From Microbacterium murale (GTDB taxonomy: Bacteria; Actinomycetota; Actinomycetes; Actinomycetales; Microbacteriaceae): a stretch of DNA of 64,000 nucleotides. The DNA is taken from the NCBI RefSeq assembly GCF_030815955.1, contig NZ_JAUSXK010000001.1, forward strand, positions 2,728,001-2,792,000. The letters run 5' to 3'. Under the pieces are notes generated by a model that saw only the letters and a program-made list of their open reading frames with translations, was not told the DNA's origin and did no database searches. A program made the position numbers and the translations under genes. Positions 35,528 through 43,180 of the stretch are shown here, piece by piece (the first letter of the stretch is position 1; the number at the start of each line of letters is the position of its first letter).

Positions 35528-37882
35528 TCAGTGACCAGCAGGCGGCTGGGCTTCGGGAGTGCGCTCGAGTCTGACGGTGCGTGGTCCGTGCGACAGGTCT
35601 ACCGATAGGGCGGTGCCCAGACCGCTCACCGTGACGATGTCACCGTGGCGGGTCGCATCAGAGCCGGGCACGAGCTCGAGGGAGACCGTCGCGCCGTCGG
35701 CGTCCCAGGTCAGCTCGTCGATCACGACGCCACCACGCGCACGCACGCCCCGGATAGAGCCGGAAGGCCATGACGCGGGCAGCGCCGGCAGAAGCGTCAG
35801 CGATCCGGGCTGCGACTGGACCAGCATCTCGATCACGACGGCGGGCAGCCCCCCGCTCGCGTCGACATTGAAGATCGAATCGCCGTCGTGCGTGGACACG
35901 GCGTTGGGACGCCAGAAATCGCGGGCGAGGGATTCGACGCACCGCACCGCTGCCTCCGCATCGCCGAGCCGAGCTGCCGCGAGACCCAGTCCGACCAGAC
36001 CGAACGCCATCTCCTGGCGGCCGTCCCGTCCGGCCCAGGGTCGCTCATCCCGCCATCCCAGCTTCCGGCGGATCGTCTCGAGCGCCGCCGCGCGGAGCTC
36101 TGGCGTCTGGGCCGCGGGATCCTCCTCGTACCAGAACGGGTACAGCTGTGAGACGTGACGGTGCGCAAGCTGCTCGTCGAACGCCGGATCAAGCCATTCG
36201 GCGAACGTCCCGCCGTCCGCGACGCGGTACGGCGGAAGGTGATCGGCGAACGATTCCCATGCTGCGCGGTCGACGTCCTCACCCAACAGGTCGGCGATCC
36301 GGATGCCGAGGCGCACGGCGTCGCGGAATGCAGCGACATCCATCGTCGCGTCGACCGCGAGGGGATTGGTGCGGTTGGCCGGAGTGTTCTCCGGAGAGTA
36401 CGACGGTGCAAGGTGGAGGGTTCCCGTGTCGTCCGCGAACACGACCGATGTCGCGAACGCCATGACGTTGCGGGCAAGCGGCCACGCATACTCGCGTAAC
36501 GTCTCGAGGTCCCCGGTCGCGGAGAACTGATCCCACGCGAGGCGCAGCACCCACGCGCCCCCGGCCATCCAGTAGAGATGGGGATGCGCCGCGGCGAAAT
36601 GATTGCTGCGCCCGTGCGAATCGAAGCGCGCGGGGAGCAGCCAGCCCTCGCCGCCGAACACCCGTTCTGCGTTCTCGGCGTAGTCCTCGACGTGGCGGAA
36701 GATCGCCCGTAGGTAGGACGTGAACAGCTCCGGGGTGCCTGATGCGACCAGGGAAGCCACTCCGCCGTGCTGCACGTTGCCGTTCTGCGTCCAATCTCCC
36801 GACCAGGCCGGCCGTCGGGTTCCCTGCCAGATGCCGACCAGCGTAGGAGGCAGCACCCCGGTCGAGGAGATGATCGTGTGGCGCCCTGCAGCAAAGGCGA
36901 GCTCGAGCGCCGCGAGCACGGAGCCTGCGTCTCCTGCGCGCGCGCTTTCCAGCACGGCGTCGTACGAGACCGAGTCCTCCACGCCGCTGTGCAGATCGAG
37001 CGAGGACGCCGCGAACAGCGAGGCATGCGAGGCCGTCGACGATGGTGTCGACCCGACCAGTCCGCCGGACAGCTCGACCCGGATCGGCAGGCTCACGGTC
37101 GCGCCCGCCGGGACCCGCACCCGCACACCGCCGTCCACGGGGCGGGGGTCGAGATCAACGGAAACGTCGACCTCGACCCGCGCGCCGGTGGGCTGCGACA
37201 GGCTTGGTGGATGCTCGCGGACGAATGGGGGCAGGGTCTCCGCGTCGACCTCGACGTCGACCATCAGTCGGCCGCCTTCGAACAGAGGCTCGGACGGTGT
37301 CAGGAAGATGCCGTAGTCCGTCGACGGGTAATCGCCGAGCCCCGGCTCGTCGGGGCCGAAGTCGAGGGACAGCACGCCGTCCACCTCACGGGTGGAGAAG
37401 AGTTCGAGAGTCAAGGTGCCATCGGCACGGTCGGGGATCAGCGCGATGCTGCTCCATTCGCCGGCAGTGGTGACCCATTCAACTTCGACGCGACCCGTCG
37501 TGAAGTCTCCGACCCGACGGTAGGTCGACTCCTCAGTCGGCCCGTCAGGGGTCCACGAAAGCGCGGCCACAGGGACGAACGGGTCGGTCCAGATCATCCG
37601 CCCGTCGTATCCGTCCTTCGCGGCGGCGAGGGACGTGATCCGGGCTGCGGTATCCGAGTCCTCGGAGAGGACGGCCGCACGGACCTCATCGATCCGATAG
37701 GCGATGCGCGGCGCGGCGATCGCCGAGTTCACCGGTAGGAAGAACTCCTCATGGCAGATGTGGACGATGTGACGCGCGGGTGCACCAGACAGCACGGCGC
37801 CGAGTGAGCCCGTGCCTGCGACGAGACCGTGCTCCCAATCCAGAGCAGTGGATGAGCTCCAGAATCCGGTTCTGATGGGCAC
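35528..37882 (-). CDS. Glycoside hydrolase family 95 protein (alpha-L-fucosidase / alpha-L-galactosidase)
   Basis: This 784-residue protein has the GH95 architecture: N-terminal beta region, (alpha/alpha)6 barrel and C-terminal beta sandwich. Recognisable blocks are GTGSLGAVLSG, LPPTLVGIWQG, WSGDWTQNGNVQ (conserved asparagines), APSYSPENTP (general-acid glutamate region) and HRHVSQLYPFWYEE. GH95 enzymes release L-fucose from alpha-1,2-galactosides or L-galactose. No signal peptide is seen, so it probably acts after import. The GTG at 37882 is chosen because AAGGAAGGA lies 8 nt upstream; GTG 37912 is a weaker alternative. It is divergent from the dehydrogenase at 38035 and first in a GH95-ThuA-Gfo/Idh operon. 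Confidence 0.88.
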   Translation of the reverse strand: MPIRTGFWSSSTALDWEHGLVAGTGSLGAVLSGAPARHIVHICHEEFFLPVNSAIAAPRIAYRIDEVRAAVLSEDSDTAARITSLAAAKDGYDGRMIWTDPFVPVAALSWTPDGPTEESTYRRVGDFTTGRVEVEWVTTAGEWSSIALIPDRADGTLTLELFSTREVDGVLSLDFGPDEPGLGDYPSTDYGIFLTPSEPLFEGGRLMVDVEVDAETLPPFVREHPPSLSQPTGARVEVDVSVDLDPRPVDGGVRVRVPAGATVSLPIRVELSGGLVGSTPSSTASHASLFAASSLDLHSGVEDSVSYDAVLESARAGDAGSVLAALELAFAAGRHTIISSTGVLPPTLVGIWQGTRRPAWSGDWTQNGNVQHGGVASLVASGTPELFTSYLRAIFRHVEDYAENAERVFGGEGWLLPARFDSHGRSNHFAAAHPHLYWMAGGAWVLRLAWDQFSATGDLETLREYAWPLARNVMAFATSVVFADDTGTLHLAPSYSPENTPANRTNPLAVDATMDVAAFRDAVRLGIRIADLLGEDVDRAAWESFADHLPPYRVADGGTFAEWLDPAFDEQLAHRHVSQLYPFWYEEDPAAQTPELRAAALETIRRKLGWRDERPWAGRDGRQEMAFGLVGLGLAAARLGDAEAAVRCVESLARDFWRPNAVSTHDGDSIFNVDASGGLPAVVIEMLVQSQPGSLTLLPALPASWPSGSIRGVRARGGVVIDELTWDADGATVSLELVPGSDATRHGDIVTVSGLGTALSVDLSHGPRTVRLERTPEAQPPAGH

Positions 37883-37946
37883 GGCGCGATTCCTTCCTTG
37901 CGGACATTGCACGATTGCGTGATCCCACCCTACAGGAAGTCATCCA

Positions 37947-38007
37947 ATGAATTCTTGGAAGAAGGGACACTCTCGTGATTTCCTCTTCGCGATATGATGA
38001 ATTCATC
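37947..38007. promoter_or_regulatory. Paired ATGAATTC operator candidates between GH95 and dehydrogenase genes
   Basis: GATGAATTCATC is a perfect 12-bp palindrome at 37996-38007, and ATGAATTC recurs at 37947-37954, exactly 50 bp away (about five helical turns). The 152-bp divergent interval has no sequence like the 17-bp motif of the island, so a second regulator may act here. Confidence 0.45.
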
Positions 38008-38034
38008 GAATCTTTCAATGTTGCAGGAGTTGCT

Positions 38035-39057
38035 ATGCGTAGCGTGTCGTACATCGGATCAGGTCGTGTCGAGGTTGCAGAGGAGTCGATCGGCGCCCCC
38101 GCCGCCGGAGAGGTGCAGGTCGCCGTTGCGTTCACGGGCCTCTGCGGCACTGATATGCACATCATCCACGGATCCATGGACGGGCGGGTGACGACGCCTC
38201 TGGTCTTCGGGCACGAGATGAGCGGCACCGTCGAGAGGATCGGGGCGGACGTCGACGGATGGTCGGTCGGCGACCGGATCACGGTCATGCCTCTGCAATG
38301 GGACGGCAGCTGCCCCGCGTGCCTTGCCGGACACCGGCACATCTGTCAGAATCTCGAATTCGTCGGAATCGATTCTCCCGGCTCTTTGCAGCAGCAGTGG
38401 AACGTCCGAGCCGAGTGGCTGATCCGTCTGCCGGATGACATGCCCCTGGATATCGCGGCCCTCGCCGAGCCGACTGCGGTCGCCGTGCACGACGTGCGCC
38501 GTTCTGAGCTCCGTCCCGGCGACAAGGTCGTCGTGATCGGCGGCGGGCCGATCGGACTGCTCATCGCGAGCGTCGCCCGCCACCTCGGCGCCGACGTCGC
38601 GGTGATCGAACTCGTGTCGGCTCGGCGCGCGCAGATCGCCGCGCTGGGCTTCGAGACGCTCGATCCGCGTGTGACGAATCAGAACGCCTGGGTGGATCGG
38701 TGGACCGGGGGTGCGGGGGCGGATGTCGTCTTCGAGGTCTCCGGTGCGGCCGCCGCCGTGCTGGGGGCGACGTCGCTGGCCAAAGTCCGCGGCACGATCG
38801 TGGTCGTCGCGATCCATCCGACTCCGCGCCCGATCGACCTGCAGCGGGTGTTCTGGCGTGAACTGCGTCTGCTCGGTGCCCGCGTCTACGAGCGACGCGA
38901 CTTCGACACGGCGGTCGAGCTTCTCGCGGACGGAGTGATCCCGACACAGCTGCTGATCACGAAGGTCGTCCCTCTCTCGCAGGTCCAGTCCGCCTTCGAC
39001 GATCTTGAGCAGGGGAATGCGCTCAAGATCCTCGTCGACGTCGGAGCAGGCGAGTGA
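38035..39057 (+). CDS. Zinc-type alcohol/polyol dehydrogenase (MDR superfamily)
   Basis: This 340-residue medium-chain dehydrogenase has a catalytic-zinc region (GLCGTDMHIIHG and GHEMSGTV) and nucleotide-binding GGGPIGLLIA. The structural-zinc lobe has three of four usual cysteines (DGSCPACLAGHRHIC), the first being replaced by Asp. Relatives oxidise threonine, sorbitol or sugar acids. The ATG at 38035 follows GCAGGAG; the frame is open to GTG 37975, which would include the palindrome and is rejected. It overlaps the next gene by 4 nt (GTGA), so the two probably catalyse consecutive steps of fuconate or galactonate breakdown. Confidence 0.88.
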   Translation: MRSVSYIGSGRVEVAEESIGAPAAGEVQVAVAFTGLCGTDMHIIHGSMDGRVTTPLVFGHEMSGTVERIGADVDGWSVGDRITVMPLQWDGSCPACLAGHRHICQNLEFVGIDSPGSLQQQWNVRAEWLIRLPDDMPLDIAALAEPTAVAVHDVRRSELRPGDKVVVIGGGPIGLLIASVARHLGADVAVIELVSARRAQIAALGFETLDPRVTNQNAWVDRWTGGAGADVVFEVSGAAAAVLGATSLAKVRGTIVVVAIHPTPRPIDLQRVFWRELRLLGARVYERRDFDTAVELLADGVIPTQLLITKVVPLSQVQSAFDDLEQGNALKILVDVGAGE

Positions 39058-39812
39058 CCGGGGCGTTCGACCTCACGGGACGTCTCGCCGTCGTCACGGG
39101 CGCTTCGCGCGGCATCGGCTACGCGATCGCCGAATCCCTTGCCGAAGCGGGGGCGGACATCATCGCCGTGAGCGCGTCCATCGATCCGGCGCGAAGCTCG
39201 GTGGGGGACGCCGTGGCCGCTCGCGGACGAGCGTTCGAGGCATTCGCCTGCGACTTCGCTGACCCTGCGGCGGTCGCGGCGCTCGGTGCCGAACTCCGGG
39301 ACCGGCCCGTGGACATCCTCGTCAACAACGCGGGCACGATCCGCCGTGCTCCTGCTGCCGAGCATCCGAGCGAATGGTGGGACGAGGTCATCCAGGTCGA
39401 CCTGTCGAGTCAGTTCGCCTTCACCCAGGCCCTCGCGCAGGGCATGCTCGATCGCCGGCGGGGCAGGATCATCTTCACGGCCTCCCTGCTCGCGTTCCAG
39501 GGTGGCATCAACGTGCCGGGCTACGCGGCGGCGAAGTCAGCGATCGCAGGCCTCACGAAAGCACTGTCGAACGAGTGGGCGGCTCGAGGCGTCACCGTCA
39601 ACGCGATCGCCCCGGGCTATATCGCGACCGACAACACTCGCGCGTTGCAAGACGACCCGGCGCGCTCGCGAGCGATCCTCGATCGCATCCCCGCGGGGCG
39701 GTGGGGTGCGGCATCGGACATCGGCGGAGCCGCAGTGTTCCTCGCCGCACCGGCGTCCGCCTATGTCTCGGGAGTGACCCTGCCCGTCGACGGCGGATGG
39801 CTCGGGCGTTGA
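39054..39812 (+). CDS. SDR family oxidoreductase, KduD-like (2-keto-3-deoxy sugar-acid dehydrogenase)
   Basis: This 252-residue short-chain dehydrogenase has the cofactor motif TGASRGIG (residues 16-23), NNAG and the catalytic Tyr/Lys in YAAAKSA. Blocks NEWAARGVTVNAIAPGYIATDNT and RIPAGRWG with DGGWLGR at the end closely resemble 2-dehydro-3-deoxy-D-gluconate dehydrogenase KduD and the enzyme that oxidises 2-keto-3-deoxy-L-fuconate. Given L-fuconate dehydratase in the same island, the latter role is the best inference. The GTG start overlaps the upstream stop. The following 142 bp hold no gene. Confidence 0.9.
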   Translation: MTGAFDLTGRLAVVTGASRGIGYAIAESLAEAGADIIAVSASIDPARSSVGDAVAARGRAFEAFACDFADPAAVAALGAELRDRPVDILVNNAGTIRRAPAAEHPSEWWDEVIQVDLSSQFAFTQALAQGMLDRRRGRIIFTASLLAFQGGINVPGYAAAKSAIAGLTKALSNEWAARGVTVNAIAPGYIATDNTRALQDDPARSRAILDRIPAGRWGAASDIGGAAVFLAAPASAYVSGVTLPVDGGWLGR

Positions 39813-39954
39813 TATGACCGACTAGCCCCTCGGGCTGAGTGAGTGTCGGCGAGGCAAGGAACGCGAGGATGGCATGCAGCCGCTGTTGGGCGACGGCCGT
39901 GAGGACTCGCGGAAGCGTGCGTAGCTCAAGTCATCCGGGCGCGGCTCCGCCGCT

Positions 39955-40551
39955 TCACAGCGGCTGTAAAAGCGTTGCTATCGACCTCAGCGTTGCCTCC
40001 AACTCGACCGACGATTCCAGCAGCCACTGGATCTGCAGTCCGTCTGATGCGGCGATGACGAGCGCGGCGAGGTGCTCAGCGGGCACGTCGTCGCGGATCG
40101 CGCCGGATGCCTGCTGCTCGCGAAAACTCGTCGTCAGTTCAGCGCGCAGGCGCTCGAATCGGGTGGAGAAGTACTCCCGAGCCACCTCGCTGCCGCTCTC
40201 GAGGGCTGCCGCGACGAGCGTCGAGTAGAGCTGAACGAGACCGGGGACCTCGACGTTCTGGACGGCGGCAACCACCATCGAATCGACCCCGGGGGTGACT
40301 GGTGACGTGTTGCCCGCCGCACGCTGTGCCTCGGCGTGCGCATAGACCGCGACGAGCAGCTGTTCCCGCGAATCGAAGTAGTGCAGCAACGCCGCGTGCG
40401 ACACTCCGATGGCCTCGGCGATCCGTCGCAGAGAGGTGCCGTCGGCACCGCGCTCGCGGAACACCTCGATGGCGCGATCCAAGATCTCCTGCCGCCGAGC
40501 GACGCCCTTGGCATGCGCACCGCGCCGTCCGATCACCGGCTCTGAGTCCAT
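39955..40551 (-). CDS. TetR family transcriptional regulator
   Basis: This 198-residue protein has an N-terminal helix-turn-helix (residues about 19-65, TSLRRIAEAIGVSHAALLHYFDSREQLL) and a helical ligand domain. It is divergent from the isomerase operon at 40665. An 18-bp perfect palindrome in the shared interval is its obvious operator. TATGTT lies 7 nt before the ATG and no ribosome site is visible, so it is probably leaderless. The ligand is unknown but likely linked to the downstream Gfo/Idh substrate. Confidence 0.9.
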   Translation of the reverse strand: MDSEPVIGRRGAHAKGVARRQEILDRAIEVFRERGADGTSLRRIAEAIGVSHAALLHYFDSREQLLVAVYAHAEAQRAAGNTSPVTPGVDSMVVAAVQNVEVPGLVQLYSTLVAAALESGSEVAREYFSTRFERLRAELTTSFREQQASGAIRDDVPAEHLAALVIAASDGLQIQWLLESSVELEATLRSIATLLQPL

Positions 40552-40581
40552 ACGTCACAACATATCCGAGACTCGAAGAAA

Positions 40582-40611
40582 TTAACCTCCACGTGGAGGT
40601 TTTGTGATAAT
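40582..40611 (+). promoter_or_regulatory. Promoter of the isomerase-Gfo/Idh operon
   Basis: -35 TTAACC (40582-40587), 18-bp spacer and -10 GATAAT (40606-40611) preceded by TGT, an extended -10. The TetR palindrome occupies the spacer. Confidence 0.6.
40584..40601. promoter_or_regulatory. Perfect palindromic TetR operator
   Basis: AACCTCCACGTGGAGGTT is an 18-bp perfect palindrome placed between the -35 and -10 of the isomerase promoter and 32 bp from the TetR start, so it could control both directions. Confidence 0.8.
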
Positions 40612-40664
40612 CTCATCGCACCGCCAACGCGGCATCCTCACAACGACGTACAAAAGGAAGAATC

Positions 40665-41489
40665 ATGGCTCTGCCTCTCGCCTCAGTGCAGCTGTATTCG
40701 CTTGCCAGCGAGTTCTCGACCGACATGCACGGCTCACTCGAACGACTCGCCGCGATCGGCTTCACGACGGTGGAGGCGTACGACTTCGTCGGGCGTCCTG
40801 CGGAGATCCGCGCGGCCTTCGACGCGACCGGCATCGTCGCCTCGACCGGACACGCGCCGCTGCTCTCTGACGAGCTGTGGACGCCGGACGGTTCCATCCC
40901 GACGCCCAAGCCGGAGATCGTCTTCGAAGCCGCCGCCACCATCGGGATGACGACCGTTTTCGACCCGTTCGTCGCACCGGAGCGGTGGGTCACGGAAGAC
41001 GGCGTCGCCGACATCGCCGAACGGCTCAACCACGCCGCAGAGGTCGCAGCGACCTTCGGTCTGTCGGTCGGGTACCACAACCACGCGCAGGAGTTCGTCG
41101 CCTCGTTCGGCGGCCAGACCGCATATGAGCGCTTCGTCGAACTCACGGATGAGCGGGTCCAGATCGAACTCGACCTCTTCTGGGCGCAGACCGGCGGGCA
41201 GGATGTGACGGCACTGGCCGCAAAACTCGGCAGCCGCCTGAACGCGGTCCACGTGAAGGACGGCATCATCCCTGCGGTGAACCCGTGGGGCCCGGAAGGC
41301 GCCAAGTTCTCGTCGGACAGCCTCGACCAGCGGCATCCGGGAACGGGCGACGTGCCCCTCGCCGACGCCCTGCGTGCGAACGAGAACATCAAGTTCGCCG
41401 TCATCGAGTACGACCACGCGCCCGGCGACGTCTTCGAAGACATCGCCGCCGGTTTCACCTTCCTGCGTGAAGGCGGATTCGTCGCATGA
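40665..41489 (+). CDS. Sugar phosphate isomerase/epimerase (AP endonuclease 2-like TIM barrel)
   Basis: This 274-residue TIM-barrel protein is of the IolE/IolI type. Metal-binding motifs typical of the family are visible: GYHNHAQEF, QIELDLFW, AVHVKDG and the closing VIEYDHA. Members isomerise or epimerise free or phosphorylated keto sugars, and many act beside Gfo/Idh dehydrogenases in 3-keto-sugar pathways. It overlaps the next gene by 4 nt (ATGA). The ATG follows AAGGAAGAATC. It is the first gene of the operon preceded by the TetR palindrome. Confidence 0.88.
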   Translation: MALPLASVQLYSLASEFSTDMHGSLERLAAIGFTTVEAYDFVGRPAEIRAAFDATGIVASTGHAPLLSDELWTPDGSIPTPKPEIVFEAAATIGMTTVFDPFVAPERWVTEDGVADIAERLNHAAEVAATFGLSVGYHNHAQEFVASFGGQTAYERFVELTDERVQIELDLFWAQTGGQDVTALAAKLGSRLNAVHVKDGIIPAVNPWGPEGAKFSSDSLDQRHPGTGDVPLADALRANENIKFAVIEYDHAPGDVFEDIAAGFTFLREGGFVA

Positions 41490-42616
41490 GTGCTCCTCTG
41501 GGCGTCGGCATCATCGGCACGGGCGTCATCAGCCAGACTTACCTCGAGAACCTCACCTCGTTCCCCGACGTGCGCGTCGTCGCGGTCGGCGACCTGATGC
41601 CGGAGCGTGCACGCGCGAAGGCGGAGGAGCATGGCGTGCCGACGTGGGGAGACGCGGATGCCGTGCTCTCGAACCCCGACGTCGAGCTCGTCGTGAACCT
41701 CACCATCCCCGCCACGCACATCGAGATCTCCTCGCGCGCGGTCGCCGCGGGCAAGCACGTGTGGACGGAGAAGCCCCTCGGGCTCGACCGTGAGAGCACG
41801 CGTGAGCTGCTGCGCGCCGCCGATGCCGCGGGCGTGCGCATCGGGTCGGCGCCGGACACGATCCTCGGGCCGGGCTTCCAGACCGCCAAGCGTGCGATCG
41901 CCGAGGGCATCATCGGGACTCCGCAGTTCGTGAACACCGCGTTCCAGACGCAGGGCCCCGACCTGTGGCATCCGGAACCGGCGTTCCTGTTCGCCGCAGG
42001 GGCGGGCCCGCTCCTCGATATGGGGCCGTACTACTTCTCGGCCCTGGTCAGTCTGCTCGGCCCGATCGCCGGCGTCGCTGCGCGCGGTTCACGGTGGCGC
42101 ACCGAACGGCAGATCCACACCGGACCACGCGCGGGGGAGAGCTTCCCCGTCGAGGTGCCGTCGACCGTTCAGGTGCTCTCCACCTTCGAAGGCGGCCAGC
42201 AGGGCACGCATCTGCTGAGCTTCGATTCGGCACTCGAGCGCCACGGCGTGATCGAGATCCACGGCAGCGAGGGCACGCTCGTCATGCCCGACCCGAACAC
42301 CTTCTCGGGCCGGACCGCGTACGTCAAGCCGCTCGGAGTGCTGCGCGACGGCATGTCGACGGTGCAGGAGTGGACCGACATCGAGCAGCAGGGCACCGTC
42401 GTCGGGCGAGGCCTCGGCGTGCTCGACATGGCGCGCGCCATCGCTGCCGAGCGTCCGCACATCGCGACGGGCGAGCTCGGCTATCACGTCCTCGACGTGC
42501 TGCTGTCGGCGGAGGCTTCCGCGGCCACCGGCCAGTACCTCGAGATCGAGAGCACTGTCGGCGAAGTGCCGGCGATGCCGGTCGACTTCGATCCGTTCGC
42601 GGTGACGCTGGGATAG
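41486..42616 (+). CDS. Gfo/Idh/MocA family oxidoreductase (copy B)
   Basis: This 376-residue protein has the Rossmann motif GIIGTGVIS, the EKP motif (VWTEKPLGL) and a C-terminal domain with GAGPLLDMGPYYFSAL, again with Tyr-Tyr after the aspartate instead of the usual histidine motif. It has long blocks in common with copies A (33722) and C (43181). The start overlaps the isomerase stop, implying coupled expression and a shared substrate. It is followed by a 25-bp-stem hairpin. Confidence 0.9.
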   Translation: MSAPLGVGIIGTGVISQTYLENLTSFPDVRVVAVGDLMPERARAKAEEHGVPTWGDADAVLSNPDVELVVNLTIPATHIEISSRAVAAGKHVWTEKPLGLDRESTRELLRAADAAGVRIGSAPDTILGPGFQTAKRAIAEGIIGTPQFVNTAFQTQGPDLWHPEPAFLFAAGAGPLLDMGPYYFSALVSLLGPIAGVAARGSRWRTERQIHTGPRAGESFPVEVPSTVQVLSTFEGGQQGTHLLSFDSALERHGVIEIHGSEGTLVMPDPNTFSGRTAYVKPLGVLRDGMSTVQEWTDIEQQGTVVGRGLGVLDMARAIAAERPHIATGELGYHVLDVLLSAEASAATGQYLEIESTVGEVPAMPVDFDPFAVTLG

Positions 42617-42636
42617 GGATCGCTCCCTCTGCGGGC

Positions 42637-42696
42637 GTTGAAAGGAGGAAAGTGTCGGTCACGCAGCACGATGACCGGCACTTTCCTCCTTTCAAC
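42637..42696. terminator. Long intergenic hairpin (terminator or processing signal)
   Basis: Two 25-nt arms (42637-42661 and 42672-42696) pair completely apart from one G-T, with a 10-nt loop, starting 20 bp after the Gfo/Idh stop. There is no T-tract. It lies inside an apparent same-direction gene series, so it may terminate, attenuate or protect the upstream mRNA. Confidence 0.65.
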
Positions 42697-42804
42697 CTTC
42701 CTCGTGTGCGGTCACGACGCGCGGCGCATGTCAATGGGGCTGCCGAAACCGTCGGGCAGCGCGAGTCTGGTGCGGAACTGATTCCGACCAGAATGGAGAA
42801 AGCC

Positions 42805-42978
42805 ATGTCCAACTCGCTCCCCGATGAAGAAGGCGCCCTGCCCGACGAGGACGGCGTCCTCCCAGGCCAAGACGTCGACCCCGATCTCGGTCCGGACAGC
42901 GACCGCGCCGCTGATGACGACGACGATGACGATGACGATGACGACGACGAGGATGTCGATCTGTCCGATCTGCCGTGA
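42805..42978 (+). CDS. Small, extremely acidic protein with Asp12 tract
   Basis: A 57-residue protein starts at ATG 42805, preceded by GGAGAAAGCC. It has two DEEG/DEDG-type repeats (LPDEEGALPDEDGVLPG) and then twelve consecutive aspartates at residues 37-48, ending EDVDLSDLP. The aspartate codons mix GAT and GAC, which argues for selection on the protein rather than a simple DNA repeat. Nothing is known about such a protein beside sugar oxidoreductases; metal or cation binding is possible. It sits between two Gfo/Idh genes in the same direction. Confidence 0.6.
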   Translation: MSNSLPDEEGALPDEDGVLPGQDVDPDLGPDSDRAADDDDDDDDDDDDEDVDLSDLP

Positions 42979-43180
42979 CAGGAGATTCCCGGATGGACCT
43001 CACCGTTCGAAGTTCGGTACATTGGTCTCGCCCAGCAATGTCGGAGCCGACAACAAATCGGTGCATCGACAACCTGCAGGGCGTCCACTGAATCTTGCGA
43101 CGTCGCTCGTCGTTCGCGACGGCATCAGCCGCGCCGCGAACTGAAGGACGGCCGTCGCGCGCCGATCCGAAGGAACATCC

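Noticed and set aside
39839..40228. Plus-strand frame opposite the tetR gene
   Set aside because: Serine/arginine-rich shadow of tetR with no ribosome site.
42913..42960. GAT/GAC tract as a slippage-prone repeat giving phase variation
   Set aside because: Codons are irregularly mixed, so there is no uniform repeat unit to slip.
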